Numbered from the stretch's first letter, positions 8,123-17,004 are shown. The stretch is 29,711 bases of DNA from CAYZDV01 sp964477275 (GCA_964477275.1 CAYZDV010000008.1:1-29711); one strand, 5' to 3'. Made by a program: numbers and translations. Notes: generated from the letters alone by a model not told the origin.

Positions 8123-9351
8123 TTGAGTTCTTCTCCGATTGACTTTTCCAGAGCGGCCTTTCTGGCGTTCCAGGCATAAAGAGAATCCTGGTAGTCTTTG
8201 AGAATGCTGTAGTAGGTTCTCTGCGAGTCAAGGTAGTCGATCAGCGAAATCTCTCCCTGTTTGTAACTGGCGTCAGAAATGTTCAGGCTCTCTTCCGCCT
8301 GTTTCAGCAGTCCCTCATGGAAAAGCGCCAGGGTCTGCTCCGAGAGCCTCAGTTCATCGAGCTGTGTTTTAACTTCGATTGAGATTTCCATTTTGAGCAC
8401 CTCCAGTTCTTCTTTTTGCTTCAGAAAGAGGCTTTCGGCTTCTGCAATTTCTCTGGATTTGAAATTCCAGAGAGGGATGTCCAGGGAGATGCCGAACCCT
8501 TTGTTCCTGCCGTCCAGCTCATCATGAATGAACCCGGACAGCCTGAAGTCGGGGAAGCGCTTCCATTTGATATAGCTCAGGTGGCTTTCGGCCTGTCCCA
8601 GCTCTTCCTCTTTTCCCTTGATGAGGGGATGGGAGAGGAGAGCTGTGTTGAGGAGCGTTTGTTCATCGAGAACAAGCGGGGTGTATTCCAGCCTGCCGGA
8701 GACGGAGAAATCAGCGGGCAGGACGTTTCCCAGGAACCTGTTCAGGTTCTCCCTGGCCAGGTTCAGTTCGGTCTGGACCCTGTTCAGCTCATTCTGAGCC
8801 CTGAGTGTTTCCACCGAGAGCTTTATGGCCTCCAGTTCCCTGGTTTCTCCCAGCTTGACCCTTTTTTCGATCAGCCGATGCGTTTCCCTTAGCGTCTCGA
8901 GACTCTTCCGGGCGAGGAGCTCTCTGTTCTCGAAAAGGAAAACCTGGAAGAACAGCCTCTTGATGTCATGGATGATCTCGAGCCTTGCCGAACGGAAGAA
9001 ATGTTCTGCTGCCTGCCAGGCCTTCTCATACGTCTGCACCCGGTAATGTCTTTTCAAGGGATTTTCCAGGTGCTGGCTGAGGGTCACGCCCTCGGTGCTT
9101 CTTTCCCTCGCGGCATCGTGAGATTGTGCTTTTCCCGCGTGGAGCTCGAGCTCCGGATTCTGGATAAGCTTTGAGGCCTGGAAGGCGGCCTTTCGGGCTT
9201 CGACTTCCCGGGCCCTGGCCTTGAGCACAGGGTTATTTTCCAGCCCGAGCTGGATGATATCAGCCAGAGTGAAGCCCTTTTCCCACTCCCCGAAGCCAGC
9301 GAAGAGGGAAAAACACAAGATAGCGAAAAGTCCACACGTTCTGGCACGCAT
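8119..9351 (-). CDS. czcC: TolC-family outer membrane channel of the RND system (CzcC-like)
   Basis: This 410-residue OEP/TolC-family protein would be the outer-membrane exit duct for the adjacent CzcB/CzcA-like proteins. A short hydrophobic signal (about 5-20, LFAILCFSLFAG) is followed by the family repeat opening FTLADIIQLGLENNPVLKARAREVEARKAAFQASK. Long amphipathic helices with heptad character come next, and the second repeat (TLLNTALLSHPLIKGKEEELGQAESHLSYIKWKRFPDFRLSGFI) starts near residue 215. The 3' end overlaps the adaptor start by 4 bp. Upstream is a 440-bp gap with an inverted repeat, so the CBA unit may have its own promoter, although no convincing -35/-10 pair was found. No Shine-Dalgarno is obvious at the ATG. 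Confidence 0.88.
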   Translation of the reverse strand: MRARTCGLFAILCFSLFAGFGEWEKGFTLADIIQLGLENNPVLKARAREVEARKAAFQASKLIQNPELELHAGKAQSHDAARERSTEGVTLSQHLENPLKRHYRVQTYEKAWQAAEHFFRSARLEIIHDIKRLFFQVFLFENRELLARKSLETLRETHRLIEKRVKLGETRELEAIKLSVETLRAQNELNRVQTELNLARENLNRFLGNVLPADFSVSGRLEYTPLVLDEQTLLNTALLSHPLIKGKEEELGQAESHLSYIKWKRFPDFRLSGFIHDELDGRNKGFGISLDIPLWNFKSREIAEAESLFLKQKEELEVLKMEISIEVKTQLDELRLSEQTLALFHEGLLKQAEESLNISDASYKQGEISLIDYLDSQRTYYSILKDYQDSLYAWNARKAALEKSIGEELK

Positions 9352-9793
9352 GATGATACTCTATTTTAAATTTTATGCGCAGGAATGGGAAGAGGGATTT
9401 TCGCCGAGTCACCTTTTTTTCCGTGGAGGATGATATTTTTTAAGATGGGTCCTGTCATGGGGTGTCCCCCGTCCGTCCTCGCTTCACCCATCCCCCAGTG
9501 GGGCCCTTCCGCTGCGGGCGTTGCGGGGGACACCCCATGCCACCCATCCTATTTTAAAAGGAAATGGCCATTACCCCGGAAAAAAAGATACTTCCTTTCG
9601 CCGAATTGCGCATGGCCAAATCGGTTATGAACTGAAGAGGAAAGTGAGTGGGAAGCCCCAGGCCCTCGAAAGGGATGCCCGGCTCGACGGTTGAGACTCT
9701 CTCACCTCTCCGGGCGTCGGAGAGAAAAAACGCGCCCCTTCTCAGGACCCCGCCATCCTTCTTTGAAAAAATCAGAGAAGGAGACGCATTCGG
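9352..9793. other. Intergenic region with large inverted repeat
   Basis: These 442 bases separate two minus-strand genes, the TolC-like channel (stop at 9794) and the CzcC-like gene (start at 9351). The only strong structure is the inverted repeat at 9445-9549. A 6-bp stem (CCTTCT/AGAAGG) with a 13-nt loop near 9759-9783 could help end transcription after the TolC-like gene but lacks a clean T-run. Short open frames here have no family resemblance or good ribosome sites, and no tRNA or known riboswitch was recognised. Confidence 0.6.
9445..9549. repeat. REP/MITE-like inverted repeat
   Basis: The 16-bp arm CATGGGGTGTCCCCCG (9456-9471) is repeated exactly as its reverse complement at about 9524-9539. 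Outside it, GATGGGT (9444-9450) recurs as ACCCATC (9542-9548) with a slightly different offset (5 versus 2 bases). Outermost are AT-rich tracts. The interior, about 50 bases, contains a small CCCCA-GT-GGGG hairpin. Each arm is itself partly self-complementary (GGGG-TGT-CCCC). Such GGGGACA/TGTCCCC palindromes resemble REP elements associated with RAYT transposases; that link is inferred, and no transposase gene is in the window. Confidence 0.65.
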
Positions 9794-11356
9794 TCATTTT
9801 TCTGAGAATGCGGCAAACTGGATGTTCCTTTCCTTGAGACTGGTGCCCAGGGCCCTGTTCAAACGCGCCAGGGAGAGATTAAAATCAATGATGGCCTTGA
9901 GCTCGTTTGTCTGGGCAGTGGTCAGCTCTGTCTGGTACTGGAGGACAAAATAGTTCGTTGTCAGCCCGACCCTGAGCTTTTCCTCCTCGGCCTGCAGCTT
10001 CATTTCCGCCAGCTCCCGGGCCACCCTGTAGGCATGAATCCTTTTGTAGTCGGTCTCCAGCGCGCGCAGTGAACTCTTCACCTCGAGAAAGATCTGCTGC
10101 TCCTGATTTTTCAGCCTGAGCATGGATTGTTCAAGGTTGACCTTGGCCTGAGCATAGTCTGCCCGGGAGACGAGCGTGTTGAGGGGGATGCTGAGGGTGA
10201 TGCCCGCACTCCAGTTTTTGTATTTGAAGTTGAGAGTGTCCCTGAGCGCATCCGAGGCCGGATGGGAAGTTTCTTCTATTGGGTCGCCCCAAGGGTTTAA
10301 AGGGTCATATCTGATCTCTGTTCCCGAAATCCCGGGACTCCAGTAGGAGGCTGTCAGGTTCAGGCCGGGAAGGAGCTGATTTTTCGCGTAGCTCAGGTTG
10401 AGTTCCTTGTTCTTGAGATCGATCCGCGTCCCCTGAAGGTCCGGCCTGTTGTCGAGGGCGGTGCGCAGCGCTTGCTCCAGGGTGATTTCATGTTTTTCGT
10501 AATCGGGTTTATCCACGGGGATGATTCTCGTTGCCTCATCGATTTCCTCTGCCGCAAGGTTGAGGATCGTTCTCAGCCGGTCTTCGTTGTCCTTGACCAG
10601 GGCCTCGGCCTGAAGGATGTCCGCCTCCCTGGTGGCCACTGCAGATTGAGCGCTCAGGATCTCTATCGGAGCCAGCGTCCCCACTTCCACCGAGCGTTTA
10701 TTCTTCTCCAGAAGGTCCTGGGCGAGCTTCAGGGACTGCTGCCTGACCTTGAGGCTTTCGATACTGTAAACCAGGTTCCAATAGGCATCCTGGACATCGT
10801 AAACCGTCTGCTGGAGTGTCCGCCTGAGCTGGTTCTCCGAGATGTCCAGGTTGTTGCGGGCGGTGATGATCTCCCTCCGGTTGAACTTGAACCCGAAGTT
10901 CCTGAGAAGCGGCTGGGAAAAACTGAAGTTCAATGTGGTTCCGTAACGGGGGTTGACAGTCTGCAGCCTTCGGTTGGTGTCTGAGGTAGAGCCATCCAGA
11001 CTGATGCTGAAGCTTCCGCCGGTGGGGATGAACTGGGAGATTCCCGCCGAATAGTTGTTGGTCAGCGTGGAAATCTGTTCCTCGGCGTCCAGGAAGGAGT
11101 ACGAGGCCGAATTCGTATCCCGCTTATTATAGTTAAAGTCAAGGCTGGGCAGGAATTTTTCCTGGGCCCGGGAGACTGAAATATCGGCCAGCTCCGGATT
11201 CAAGACCTCAATGGCCACGTTGAGGTTGTTTTTCAACGCCTTCTGAATACATTGGTCAAGGCTTAAAGGAAGAGTCTTTTCTGGCTCCTGGGGAAAAGAG
11301 GCTGTGGCCAGGAACAAGATCAGGATGGGGAGAATGAGAATTCTCAGTTTTGGCAT
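9794..11356 (-). CDS. TolC-family outer membrane efflux channel (MacAB partner)
   Basis: This 520-residue TolC-family protein has a signal peptide (LRILILPILILFLATASFPQ). It contains two OEP repeats, beginning near LSLDQCIQKALKNNLNVAIEVLNPELADI (about 31) and EITLEQALRTALDNRPDLQGTRIDLKNKELNLSYAKNQLLPGLNL (about 290), each followed by long coiled-coil helices. Length is above the E. coli TolC mature form but usual for this subgroup. A Shine-Dalgarno GGAGGA sits 7 bp before the ATG on the minus strand. It lies 178 bp downstream of the MacB-type permease on the same strand, so it most likely supplies the outer-membrane duct for the MacAB-type pump rather than for the CzcCBA unit, which has its own channel. 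Confidence 0.88.
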   Translation of the reverse strand: MPKLRILILPILILFLATASFPQEPEKTLPLSLDQCIQKALKNNLNVAIEVLNPELADISVSRAQEKFLPSLDFNYNKRDTNSASYSFLDAEEQISTLTNNYSAGISQFIPTGGSFSISLDGSTSDTNRRLQTVNPRYGTTLNFSFSQPLLRNFGFKFNRREIITARNNLDISENQLRRTLQQTVYDVQDAYWNLVYSIESLKVRQQSLKLAQDLLEKNKRSVEVGTLAPIEILSAQSAVATREADILQAEALVKDNEDRLRTILNLAAEEIDEATRIIPVDKPDYEKHEITLEQALRTALDNRPDLQGTRIDLKNKELNLSYAKNQLLPGLNLTASYWSPGISGTEIRYDPLNPWGDPIEETSHPASDALRDTLNFKYKNWSAGITLSIPLNTLVSRADYAQAKVNLEQSMLRLKNQEQQIFLEVKSSLRALETDYKRIHAYRVARELAEMKLQAEEEKLRVGLTTNYFVLQYQTELTTAQTNELKAIIDFNLSLARLNRALGTSLKERNIQFAAFSEK

Positions 11357-11534
11357 GGTTGTCCTCCGTATCTGAAGTTGATTGGATGAAAGCCGGATAA
11401 GACGCGGCGTTTCAAGCAGCAGGCGAGCTCAGAGTCGATGAGGGGGCCGGTTTGCATTTTCCACTTCACTGCCTGTTGTTTCGACTCAGAATTGTTTCGC
11501 GAATCTCATCCGCTCGATTCTTTTTTTAAGGTTT

Positions 11535-12749
11535 TTATTCATATCTCAAGGCTTCGATCGGGTCCAGCTTGGAGGCTTTGCGGGCAGGATAGAAACCGAA
11601 GAAGATCCCGACCGCCGCGGAGACGAAGAAAGCGAGGAAAACGTACTTCATGTGGATGAGGGTTTCCAGCTTGCTCAACTGAAAGATCAGCCTGGAGCCG
11701 GCGGAGCCGAGGAGGATTCCGATAATCCCTCCCAGCACGCTCAGCACCATGGCTTCGGTGAGGAATTGAAAAAGAATGTCTTTCTCCCGGGCTCCCACAG
11801 ACATCCGGATCCCGATTTCCCTTATCCGCTCGGTCACCGAGACGAGCATGATGTTCATGATCCCGATTCCGCCCACCAGGAGGGAAATGGAGGCGATTCC
11901 TGCCAGGAGATATGTCAGAACCTGAGTGGAAGCAGCGGCTCCCTCGGCCACTTCCGACCAGTTGCGGACGTTGAAATCGTCCTCCGCGCCGGGCGCAATT
12001 CTGTGCTGCAGGCGCAGGACTTCTTCAATTTGCCTTGCGGCTTCGTTGGTCCTGGCCATGGAGACGGCCGAGACATCGATGGATTGGATGTAGGTGATTC
12101 CCAGGAGCCGCCGCATTCCTGTGGTGTAAGGAACAACAATGGAGTCATCCCTGTTGAACCATCCCGATTCCCCTTTTTCCTCCAGGACGCCGATGACCCG
12201 GAATGGAATTTTCTTGATTCTGATCACCTGTCCGATGGGGTCCTCGAATTCGAAGAGGTTTTTCCTGACTTCGCTGCCCAGGACACAGACCTTCGCTCCA
12301 GCCCGGACATGGCTTTCATCGAAGAACACACCTTCCACGACGTCCCAGTTGCGGATTTGCGGGTATTTCTCTCCAACGCCCTGGATGGAGGTGTTCCAGT
12401 TTTTGTTTCCATAGACGACCTGGGCTCTGGTGGAGACGTTCGGGGAGACGAACTGGACGGCGTCGCATTTTTCTTCGATGGCCTTTGCGTCTTCGATGGT
12501 CAGGTTGCTGAAGGTTCCCACTCCGCCGTGGACGCCCCTGAAGGAGCGGCTTCCGGGCCTGACAAAAAGCAGGTTTGTCCCAAGGGCGCTGAACTGCTTT
12601 TCCACTGCACTCTTGGCGCCCTCTCCGATGCTGGACATGGCGATTACCGCTCCGACACCGATGATGATGCCCAGGGCGGTGAGGAAAGAGCGCATTTTAT
12701 TCCGCATCAATGCCCTCAGGGCGATTTGGATGGTTCTCAGAATGTTCAT
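11535..12749 (-). CDS. macB: MacB-type ABC transporter permease
   Basis: This 404-residue permease has the MacB/FtsX membrane architecture without a fused ATPase. TM1 is near 18-40 within the family opening MRSFLTALGIIIGVGAVIAMSSIGEGA. A large periplasmic MacB_PCD domain follows (about 45-270). The C-terminal FtsX domain has three TM segments at about 283-310, 335-360 and 370-390, with the family sequences GIGIMNIMLVSVTERIREIGIRMSVGA and FGFYPARKASKLDPIEALRYE. Such proteins do not pump across the bilayer; they move periplasmic substrates through MacA and TolC by mechanotransmission. The ATPase gene ends 12 bp upstream. Substrate (antibiotic, peptide, lipid) cannot be read from the sequence. 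Confidence 0.92.
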   Translation of the reverse strand: MNILRTIQIALRALMRNKMRSFLTALGIIIGVGAVIAMSSIGEGAKSAVEKQFSALGTNLLFVRPGSRSFRGVHGGVGTFSNLTIEDAKAIEEKCDAVQFVSPNVSTRAQVVYGNKNWNTSIQGVGEKYPQIRNWDVVEGVFFDESHVRAGAKVCVLGSEVRKNLFEFEDPIGQVIRIKKIPFRVIGVLEEKGESGWFNRDDSIVVPYTTGMRRLLGITYIQSIDVSAVSMARTNEAARQIEEVLRLQHRIAPGAEDDFNVRNWSEVAEGAAASTQVLTYLLAGIASISLLVGGIGIMNIMLVSVTERIREIGIRMSVGAREKDILFQFLTEAMVLSVLGGIIGILLGSAGSRLIFQLSKLETLIHMKYVFLAFFVSAAVGIFFGFYPARKASKLDPIEALRYE

Positions 12750-12761
12750 TCTTTTACTCCT

Positions 12762-13481
<720 letters not shown>

Positions 13482-13530
13482 TGGCCTTTTCCTTCTTTCA
13501 GATTGCCGAGCTTTGGCTTTCGAGCGGAGG

Positions 13531-14859
13531 TTAACGGCGCATGAGCATCATCTGGCTTCTTCTCAGGTCGCTCGTGGGGCTGCTGCTCCTCTGAGCGCTT
13601 CCATCAGCTCCTGTGATTATCATCTGCCCTTCTTCCAGTTCCCCAAAGAGGACCTCCACGACTTCCGTATTGTTGTTATCCGTGACTCCCTTCTTGATCC
13701 GGATTGGTTTGAGGTTTCCTTTTTCATCCTCTATCCAGACCAGAGCAAACTGCTTCATCTGGGCTCCCTGAAGGCCCATACCTCTTTTTTCCGGAGAGGG
13801 CTGCCCGAAGGCAGGCCTCTGCCCCTCCGGGGCCGGGTCGGAGCCTCTTCTGGCCGTCATTTCCTCTCTCATCCTGGCTGAGATTTCTCTCCATTCTTCG
13901 GGGCTGGGTGTAAAGCGGAGGGCAGCGTTGGGGACGCGGAGAATATTCCTCGCCTCTCCGGTCACGATGGAGACAGTGGCGGTCATTCCCGGCCTGAGCT
14001 TCATTTCGGGGTTGTCCACCTCAACGATGGTGGTGTAGGTGACCACGTTCTGGGCGATTTGAGGAGAATAGCGGACCTGCTTGACCTTTCCTGTGAACTG
14101 TTCATCGGGAAAGGCATCCACGGTGAAGCGAACCTTCTGGCTTTCGCTGACCTTGCCGATGTCGGCTTCATCCACGCTGCATTCCACCTGCATCTCGCTC
14201 AGATCGTTGGCGATCTGGAACAGGACCGGTGCCTGAAAGCTGGCGGCAACGGTCTGGCCGACGTTGATGTTTCTGGAAATGACCACGCCGTCGATGGGGG
14301 ATTTGATGATGGCATAGGTCATGTTCACCTTGCTCGTTTCCAGCTGGGATTTTGCCTGCTCCAGCCTCGCTTCTGCGGACTGGATATCGGCTTTGGCGCT
14401 GTAATACTGGGTTTCCAGGGATTCCTTTTCATCGAAAGAAACCAAATCCTTCTCGAAGAGGTTCAAGCCCCGCTCGTACTTTTTCTTGATATTCTCAAAA
14501 GTGACCCTGGCTTTCTGCAGTGCAGCCACGGCACTCTGATAATTGGCTTCATCCTGTTGAACCCTCGTGATGAACTGAGACTGTTCAAGCTCGGCGATGA
14601 TCTGGCCTTCCTTGACGGGCGAGTTGAAGTCGACGTAGATTTTTTCGATATTTCCGGAGACCTGGGAGCCGACATCGACGATGGTCACCGGGTTCAGGGA
14701 GCCGGTGGTGAGCACCAGAGCCTCGATGTCGCCCTTATCCACCGCATCCTTTTTGTATTTGGAGACACTGGTGGAGTTGCGGTTGAAGACGGTGATTCCC
14801 AGGACGATCCCGGTGATCACAACAGCAATCGCCGCAGCGATGATGATTTTTTTCTTCAT
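13531..14859 (-). CDS. macA: MacA-like periplasmic adaptor (HlyD/RND family)
   Basis: This 442-residue adaptor is anchored by an N-terminal TM helix (about 4-25). Lipoyl halves flank a coiled-coil hairpin: GSQVSGNIEKIYVDFNSPVKEGQIIAEL near 65-95, helices to about 185, and IIKSPIDGVVISRNINVGQTV near 185-205. Then come the beta-barrel and membrane-proximal domains (LRPGMTATVSIVTGEARNILRVPNAAL). A Pro/Arg/Gly/Met-rich insertion of about 50 residues (about 322-372) interrupts the membrane-proximal domain, a feature seen in some MacA relatives. The Ser/Arg/Met-rich C terminus is unusual. The start overlaps the Spy-like gene by 4 bp (ATGA). It should bridge the MacB-type permease and the TolC-like channel. 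Confidence 0.92.
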   Translation of the reverse strand: MKKKIIIAAAIAVVITGIVLGITVFNRNSTSVSKYKKDAVDKGDIEALVLTTGSLNPVTIVDVGSQVSGNIEKIYVDFNSPVKEGQIIAELEQSQFITRVQQDEANYQSAVAALQKARVTFENIKKKYERGLNLFEKDLVSFDEKESLETQYYSAKADIQSAEARLEQAKSQLETSKVNMTYAIIKSPIDGVVISRNINVGQTVAASFQAPVLFQIANDLSEMQVECSVDEADIGKVSESQKVRFTVDAFPDEQFTGKVKQVRYSPQIAQNVVTYTTIVEVDNPEMKLRPGMTATVSIVTGEARNILRVPNAALRFTPSPEEWREISARMREEMTARRGSDPAPEGQRPAFGQPSPEKRGMGLQGAQMKQFALVWIEDEKGNLKPIRIKKGVTDNNNTEVVEVLFGELEEGQMIITGADGSAQRSSSPTSDLRRSQMMLMRR

Positions 14860-15296
14860 TTCTTCTCTCCTTCACCTTTTTTCTGGCGTTCGAGGTGTTT
14901 TTTCCTTTCTTCCATTTCCTTTCTCATCTGGGAAACGTATTTTTCGATGATGGCGTCAAACTTGGTTTTCTGGTCCTCGCTCAGCACGCTTTTGATTTCC
15001 CCTTTGAGTTGAGACCTCATTCGTGAAAACTTCTCATGGATTTCTGTCCTCAGGCTTTTGATCCGCTCATCGTTATTCCTGAAGATGTCTCTGATCTGTT
15101 CTTCTTGCTCAGGAGTAAGCTTCAATTCTTCGGCCATCATCTCCAGCGTCGGGAATCGGGCAGCATTCCTTTTTTCCTTCCTTTGTTTTACCCTTTTATC
15201 GAGGATATAATTGTCGATCAGGATTCCCGCTGCAACGCCCGCAGCAAAAACGACGAGGAGAGAGACGGCGATCCAGAATTTATTATGGTTGTTCAT
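14856..15296 (-). CDS. Spy/CpxP-like LTxxQ-motif periplasmic protein
   Basis: This 146-residue membrane-anchored protein has one N-terminal TM segment (about 7-28, IAVSLLVVFAAGVAAGILI) and an all-helical, highly charged body. LTPEQEEQIRDIF near 59-71 is the LTxxQ motif of Spy/CpxP/ZraP proteins, and a second copy-like element LSEDQKTKFDAI occurs near 104-115. Relatives are periplasmic chaperones or metal/stress sensors that modulate envelope stress signalling. The gene overlaps the anti-sigma factor by 4 bp upstream and the MacA-like gene by 4 bp downstream. A role as a periplasmic modulator of the sigma/anti-sigma switch is therefore likely, but this is inferred from position. The Lys/Glu-rich tail has no recognisable motif. 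Confidence 0.82.
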   Translation of the reverse strand: MNNHNKFWIAVSLLVVFAAGVAAGILIDNYILDKRVKQRKEKRNAARFPTLEMMAEELKLTPEQEEQIRDIFRNNDERIKSLRTEIHEKFSRMRSQLKGEIKSVLSEDQKTKFDAIIEKYVSQMRKEMEERKKHLERQKKGEGEKK

Positions 15297-15787
15297 GGAA
15301 ATTGTCTCCGCGTGTCGTTTTTTTCCGCCAAGGCGGTAAAAATGACCATCATGTTTTTATTTTCGATGTTTTCTTCCTCGAATACGGCATTTGTTTCCTG
15401 AAGAGGGTTTGTGTTATGGAGCAAGAGAGCACCCGAAGGGCTGAGCTCCTCTTTTTGAGGAGGGCTGAAAAGCAGGAGGGCCGAGGCGAGAAGGATGACC
15501 ACAAACAGCGATACGGGGATGGCTCTGAGGCTCAATTGTTTCCAGAGGGTAAGGGGTTCGAATTGGTGTTTCTCTTTCAACTTCGGCTGCAGACGCTCCC
15601 AGAAGTAAGGCCGGGCTTCCGGCAGGTCTTTCACTTTTAAGGCAGCGAGGATTTCCCTGTAGTCTTCCTCTTTTGCCAGGCATGCCGGACACCCTCTCAA
15701 GTGGTCCTCGAGGACAGCCTTTTCTTCTGGCTTCAAAAGACCGTCAAGAGAGCGGAGAATCAGCCTTTCGGCCTTCGGACATTTCAT
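15293..15787 (-). CDS. Zinc-finger membrane anti-sigma factor
   Basis: The 164-residue protein begins with a ZAS-type anti-sigma domain: H29-x3-C33-x2-C36 in DHLRGCPAC, within a helical region. A single TM segment follows at about 88-107 (AIPVSLFVVILLASALLLF), leaving a periplasmic tail of about 55 residues. Such proteins hold an ECF sigma factor at the membrane until an envelope signal releases it. The ATG at 15787 has a strong Shine-Dalgarno (AAAGGAGG) 6 bp upstream, although it lies inside the end of the sigma gene (44-bp overlap); the good ribosome site supports this start. It is immediately followed by the Spy-like gene (4-bp overlap). Confidence 0.88.
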   Translation of the reverse strand: MKCPKAERLILRSLDGLLKPEEKAVLEDHLRGCPACLAKEEDYREILAALKVKDLPEARPYFWERLQPKLKEKHQFEPLTLWKQLSLRAIPVSLFVVILLASALLLFSPPQKEELSPSGALLLHNTNPLQETNAVFEEENIENKNMMVIFTALAEKNDTRRQFP

Positions 15788-16352
15788 GACCGCCTCCTTT
15801 CTGCCTTAAGAATGGCGCTATTTTTTTCCTGAGCATCTTCCTCGCCCTATGGAGCCGGGAGTCGACAGTGCCCGGGGGGATGTTCAGGATCTCGGCAATT
15901 TCTGCATAGGACAGCCCCTGGATATCTCTCAGAGAGAGGATGATTCGATGCTTCTCAGGAAGAGCCTGGACCGCAAGGCGAAGGAGCTGTCTCCTCTTTT
16001 CTTCAGCCTGCTCTTTTTCCTTTTTTATTCCGTCATCTTCTTCAGCGAAGGATGCCTCACTGATTTTTTCAATGGAGATTCTGCTCATCTTTCCTTTTTT
16101 CCTCAGGTAATCCTTGACATGATTCACGGTGATCCGGTAGAGCCAGGTCCCGAATCCGGACCTGAACTGGAACCCGGGCAGGCCAAAATAGGCCTTGATG
16201 AAGGCCTCCTGGGCGAGGTCGTCTGCGCTGTCGCGGTCACCGGTCAGGCTGTAGGCGAGATGGAACACTTTTGTCTTGTACCTCCTCACCAGCACGGAAA
16301 AAGCCTCCTCGTTTCCTTTCTGGCTCTTCCGGACCAGCTCTTTCTCTTCCAT
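15744..16352 (-). CDS. ECF (sigma-70 family) RNA polymerase sigma factor
   Basis: This 202-residue ECF sigma factor has region 2 at about 10-85 (FSVLVRRYKTKVFHLAYSLTGDRDSADDLAQEAFIKAYFGL, then FGTWLYRITVNHVKDYLRKK). Region 4 at about 125-180 (LPEKHRIILSLRDIQGLSYAEIAEILNIPPGTVDSRLHRARKML) carries the helix-turn-helix that reads the -35 element. A charged linker of about 35 residues separates them. The upstream region holds a candidate ECF promoter (16386-16415) identical in its conserved bases and spacing to one upstream of the secreted-protein gene at 16571, which suggests autoregulation. It heads the sigma, anti-sigma, Spy-like, MacAB, TolC block, so this block is probably its main target. 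Confidence 0.94.
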   Translation of the reverse strand: MEEKELVRKSQKGNEEAFSVLVRRYKTKVFHLAYSLTGDRDSADDLAQEAFIKAYFGLPGFQFRSGFGTWLYRITVNHVKDYLRKKGKMSRISIEKISEASFAEEDDGIKKEKEQAEEKRRQLLRLAVQALPEKHRIILSLRDIQGLSYAEIAEILNIPPGTVDSRLHRARKMLRKKIAPFLRQKGGGHEMSEGRKADSPLS

Positions 16353-16385
16353 TCGCCTTCCACGTTTCCTTGCCTCCGTTCAATT

Positions 16386-16415
16386 TTTAGACGGAGGACA
16401 GGAGGAAATCTTCCG
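16386..16415 (-). promoter_or_regulatory. ECF-type promoter of the sigma/anti-sigma/MacAB operon
   Basis: The minus strand reads CGGAAGAT (16415-16408), 14 bases, then CGTCTAAA (16393-16386). The same two blocks at the same spacing occur upstream of the gene at 16571-16942. GGAA-type -35 and GTC-type -10 elements are typical of ECF sigma factors. The start point would be near 16380, about 28 nt before the sigma ATG. Confidence 0.65.
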
Positions 16416-16436
16416 TTTAATTCCATAAACGGAAGA
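16409..16436. repeat. Perfect 11-bp inverted repeat overlapping the ECF -35
   Basis: TCTTCCGTTTA (16409-16419) and its exact complement TAAACGGAAGA (16426-16436) flank the 6-nt loop ATTCCA. The left arm contains the -35 element of the minus-strand ECF promoter, and the right arm repeats GGAAGA on the plus strand. It could be an operator for an additional regulator, or a hairpin in read-through RNA from the gene at 16571-16942. Confidence 0.6.
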
Positions 16437-16570
16437 GACGCGCTTCTCGTTACAATTTTATGAAAAAAGCACTGCGCGTTAAAGAACATTTTTCCTCTTT
16501 ATTTTATTGGAACACAGAAGAACGCCTGGAAAAAAAGCTTTTTGCCTGTGGGGATGTTCGAGTAAAGAGT

Positions 16571-16942
16571 TTATTTTCTCTTGGCCGTCCATTCGACCGT
16601 TCGATCGCCCATCTGGACTTCGCCTTTCATCGTGTCTCCTTCGACTGTTCCTTTGTAGGTGACGGTCATTTCTCCCATCGGTCCGGAGCGGGTGATTGTC
16701 CATTCGATTTCTTTTCCTTTGACCGTCCCTTCTCCGCTTGTTTCGCCGCCGCGCATTCCTTCCATGGTCACTTTGATTTTTTCACCTTCCTGGTCGAAGT
16801 GGATGTTCCTGGTCATGTCTCCGCGCGGAGTGGTGATGGTCATCTCCCAGTCTCCGCTCACGTTGACCTGCTGGGCACTCAAGGCGAGCGCCAGGAAAAC
16901 AAACAGAAAAGCCGCAAAAAAAGTGGAATAGAATCTGAACAC
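16571..16942 (-). CDS. Small secreted beta-rich (lipocalin-like) protein, unnamed family
   Basis: This is a predicted 123-residue periplasmic or secreted protein. A signal peptide (FYSTFFAAFLFVFLALALSAQQ) is followed by a run of short alternating strands: VSGDWEMTITTPRGDMTRNI, EKIKVTMEGM, SGEGTVKGKEIEWTITR, MTVTYKGTVEGDTMKGEVQM and TVEWTAKRK. This matches a widespread unnamed family of small secreted proteins with a G-W opening and W-x-A-K-R end; its function is not known to me. I chose the GTG at 16942 because AAAGGAGG lies 6 bp upstream. Earlier codons at 16972 and 16969 lack a ribosome site and sit at the predicted transcription start. The ECF promoter at 16975-17004 places it in the regulon of the neighbouring sigma factor. 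Confidence 0.75.
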   Translation of the reverse strand: MFRFYSTFFAAFLFVFLALALSAQQVNVSGDWEMTITTPRGDMTRNIHFDQEGEKIKVTMEGMRGGETSGEGTVKGKEIEWTITRSGPMGEMTVTYKGTVEGDTMKGEVQMGDRTVEWTAKRK

Positions 16943-16974
16943 CTTTTCCTCCTTTAACGAGTTTCTCATCACAA

Positions 16975-17004
16975 TTTAGACGAACAATTCATCTTCATCT
17001 TCCG
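16975..17004 (-). promoter_or_regulatory. Second ECF-type promoter (secreted protein gene)
   Basis: The minus strand has CGGAAGAT (17004-16997), 14 bases, then CGTCTAAA (16982-16975). This is the same pair of blocks and spacing as the sigma operon promoter. The predicted start is near 16969, 27 nt before the GTG at 16942. The -35 lies in one arm of a 7-bp inverted repeat (TTCCGCG at 17000-17006, CGCGGAA at 17033-17039). Confidence 0.65.

Noticed and set aside
9600..9793. Possible riboswitch or small RNA in the gap before the CzcC-like gene
   Set aside because: Only short stems (for example CTCTCC/GGAGAG near 9716) were found, with no conserved core of a known riboswitch class.
16943..16972. 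Longer start for the small secreted protein at GTG 16972 or ATG 16969
   Set aside because: There is no ribosome site, and it coincides with the predicted ECF transcription start. GTG 16942 has AAAGGAGG at good spacing and begins the signal peptide cleanly.
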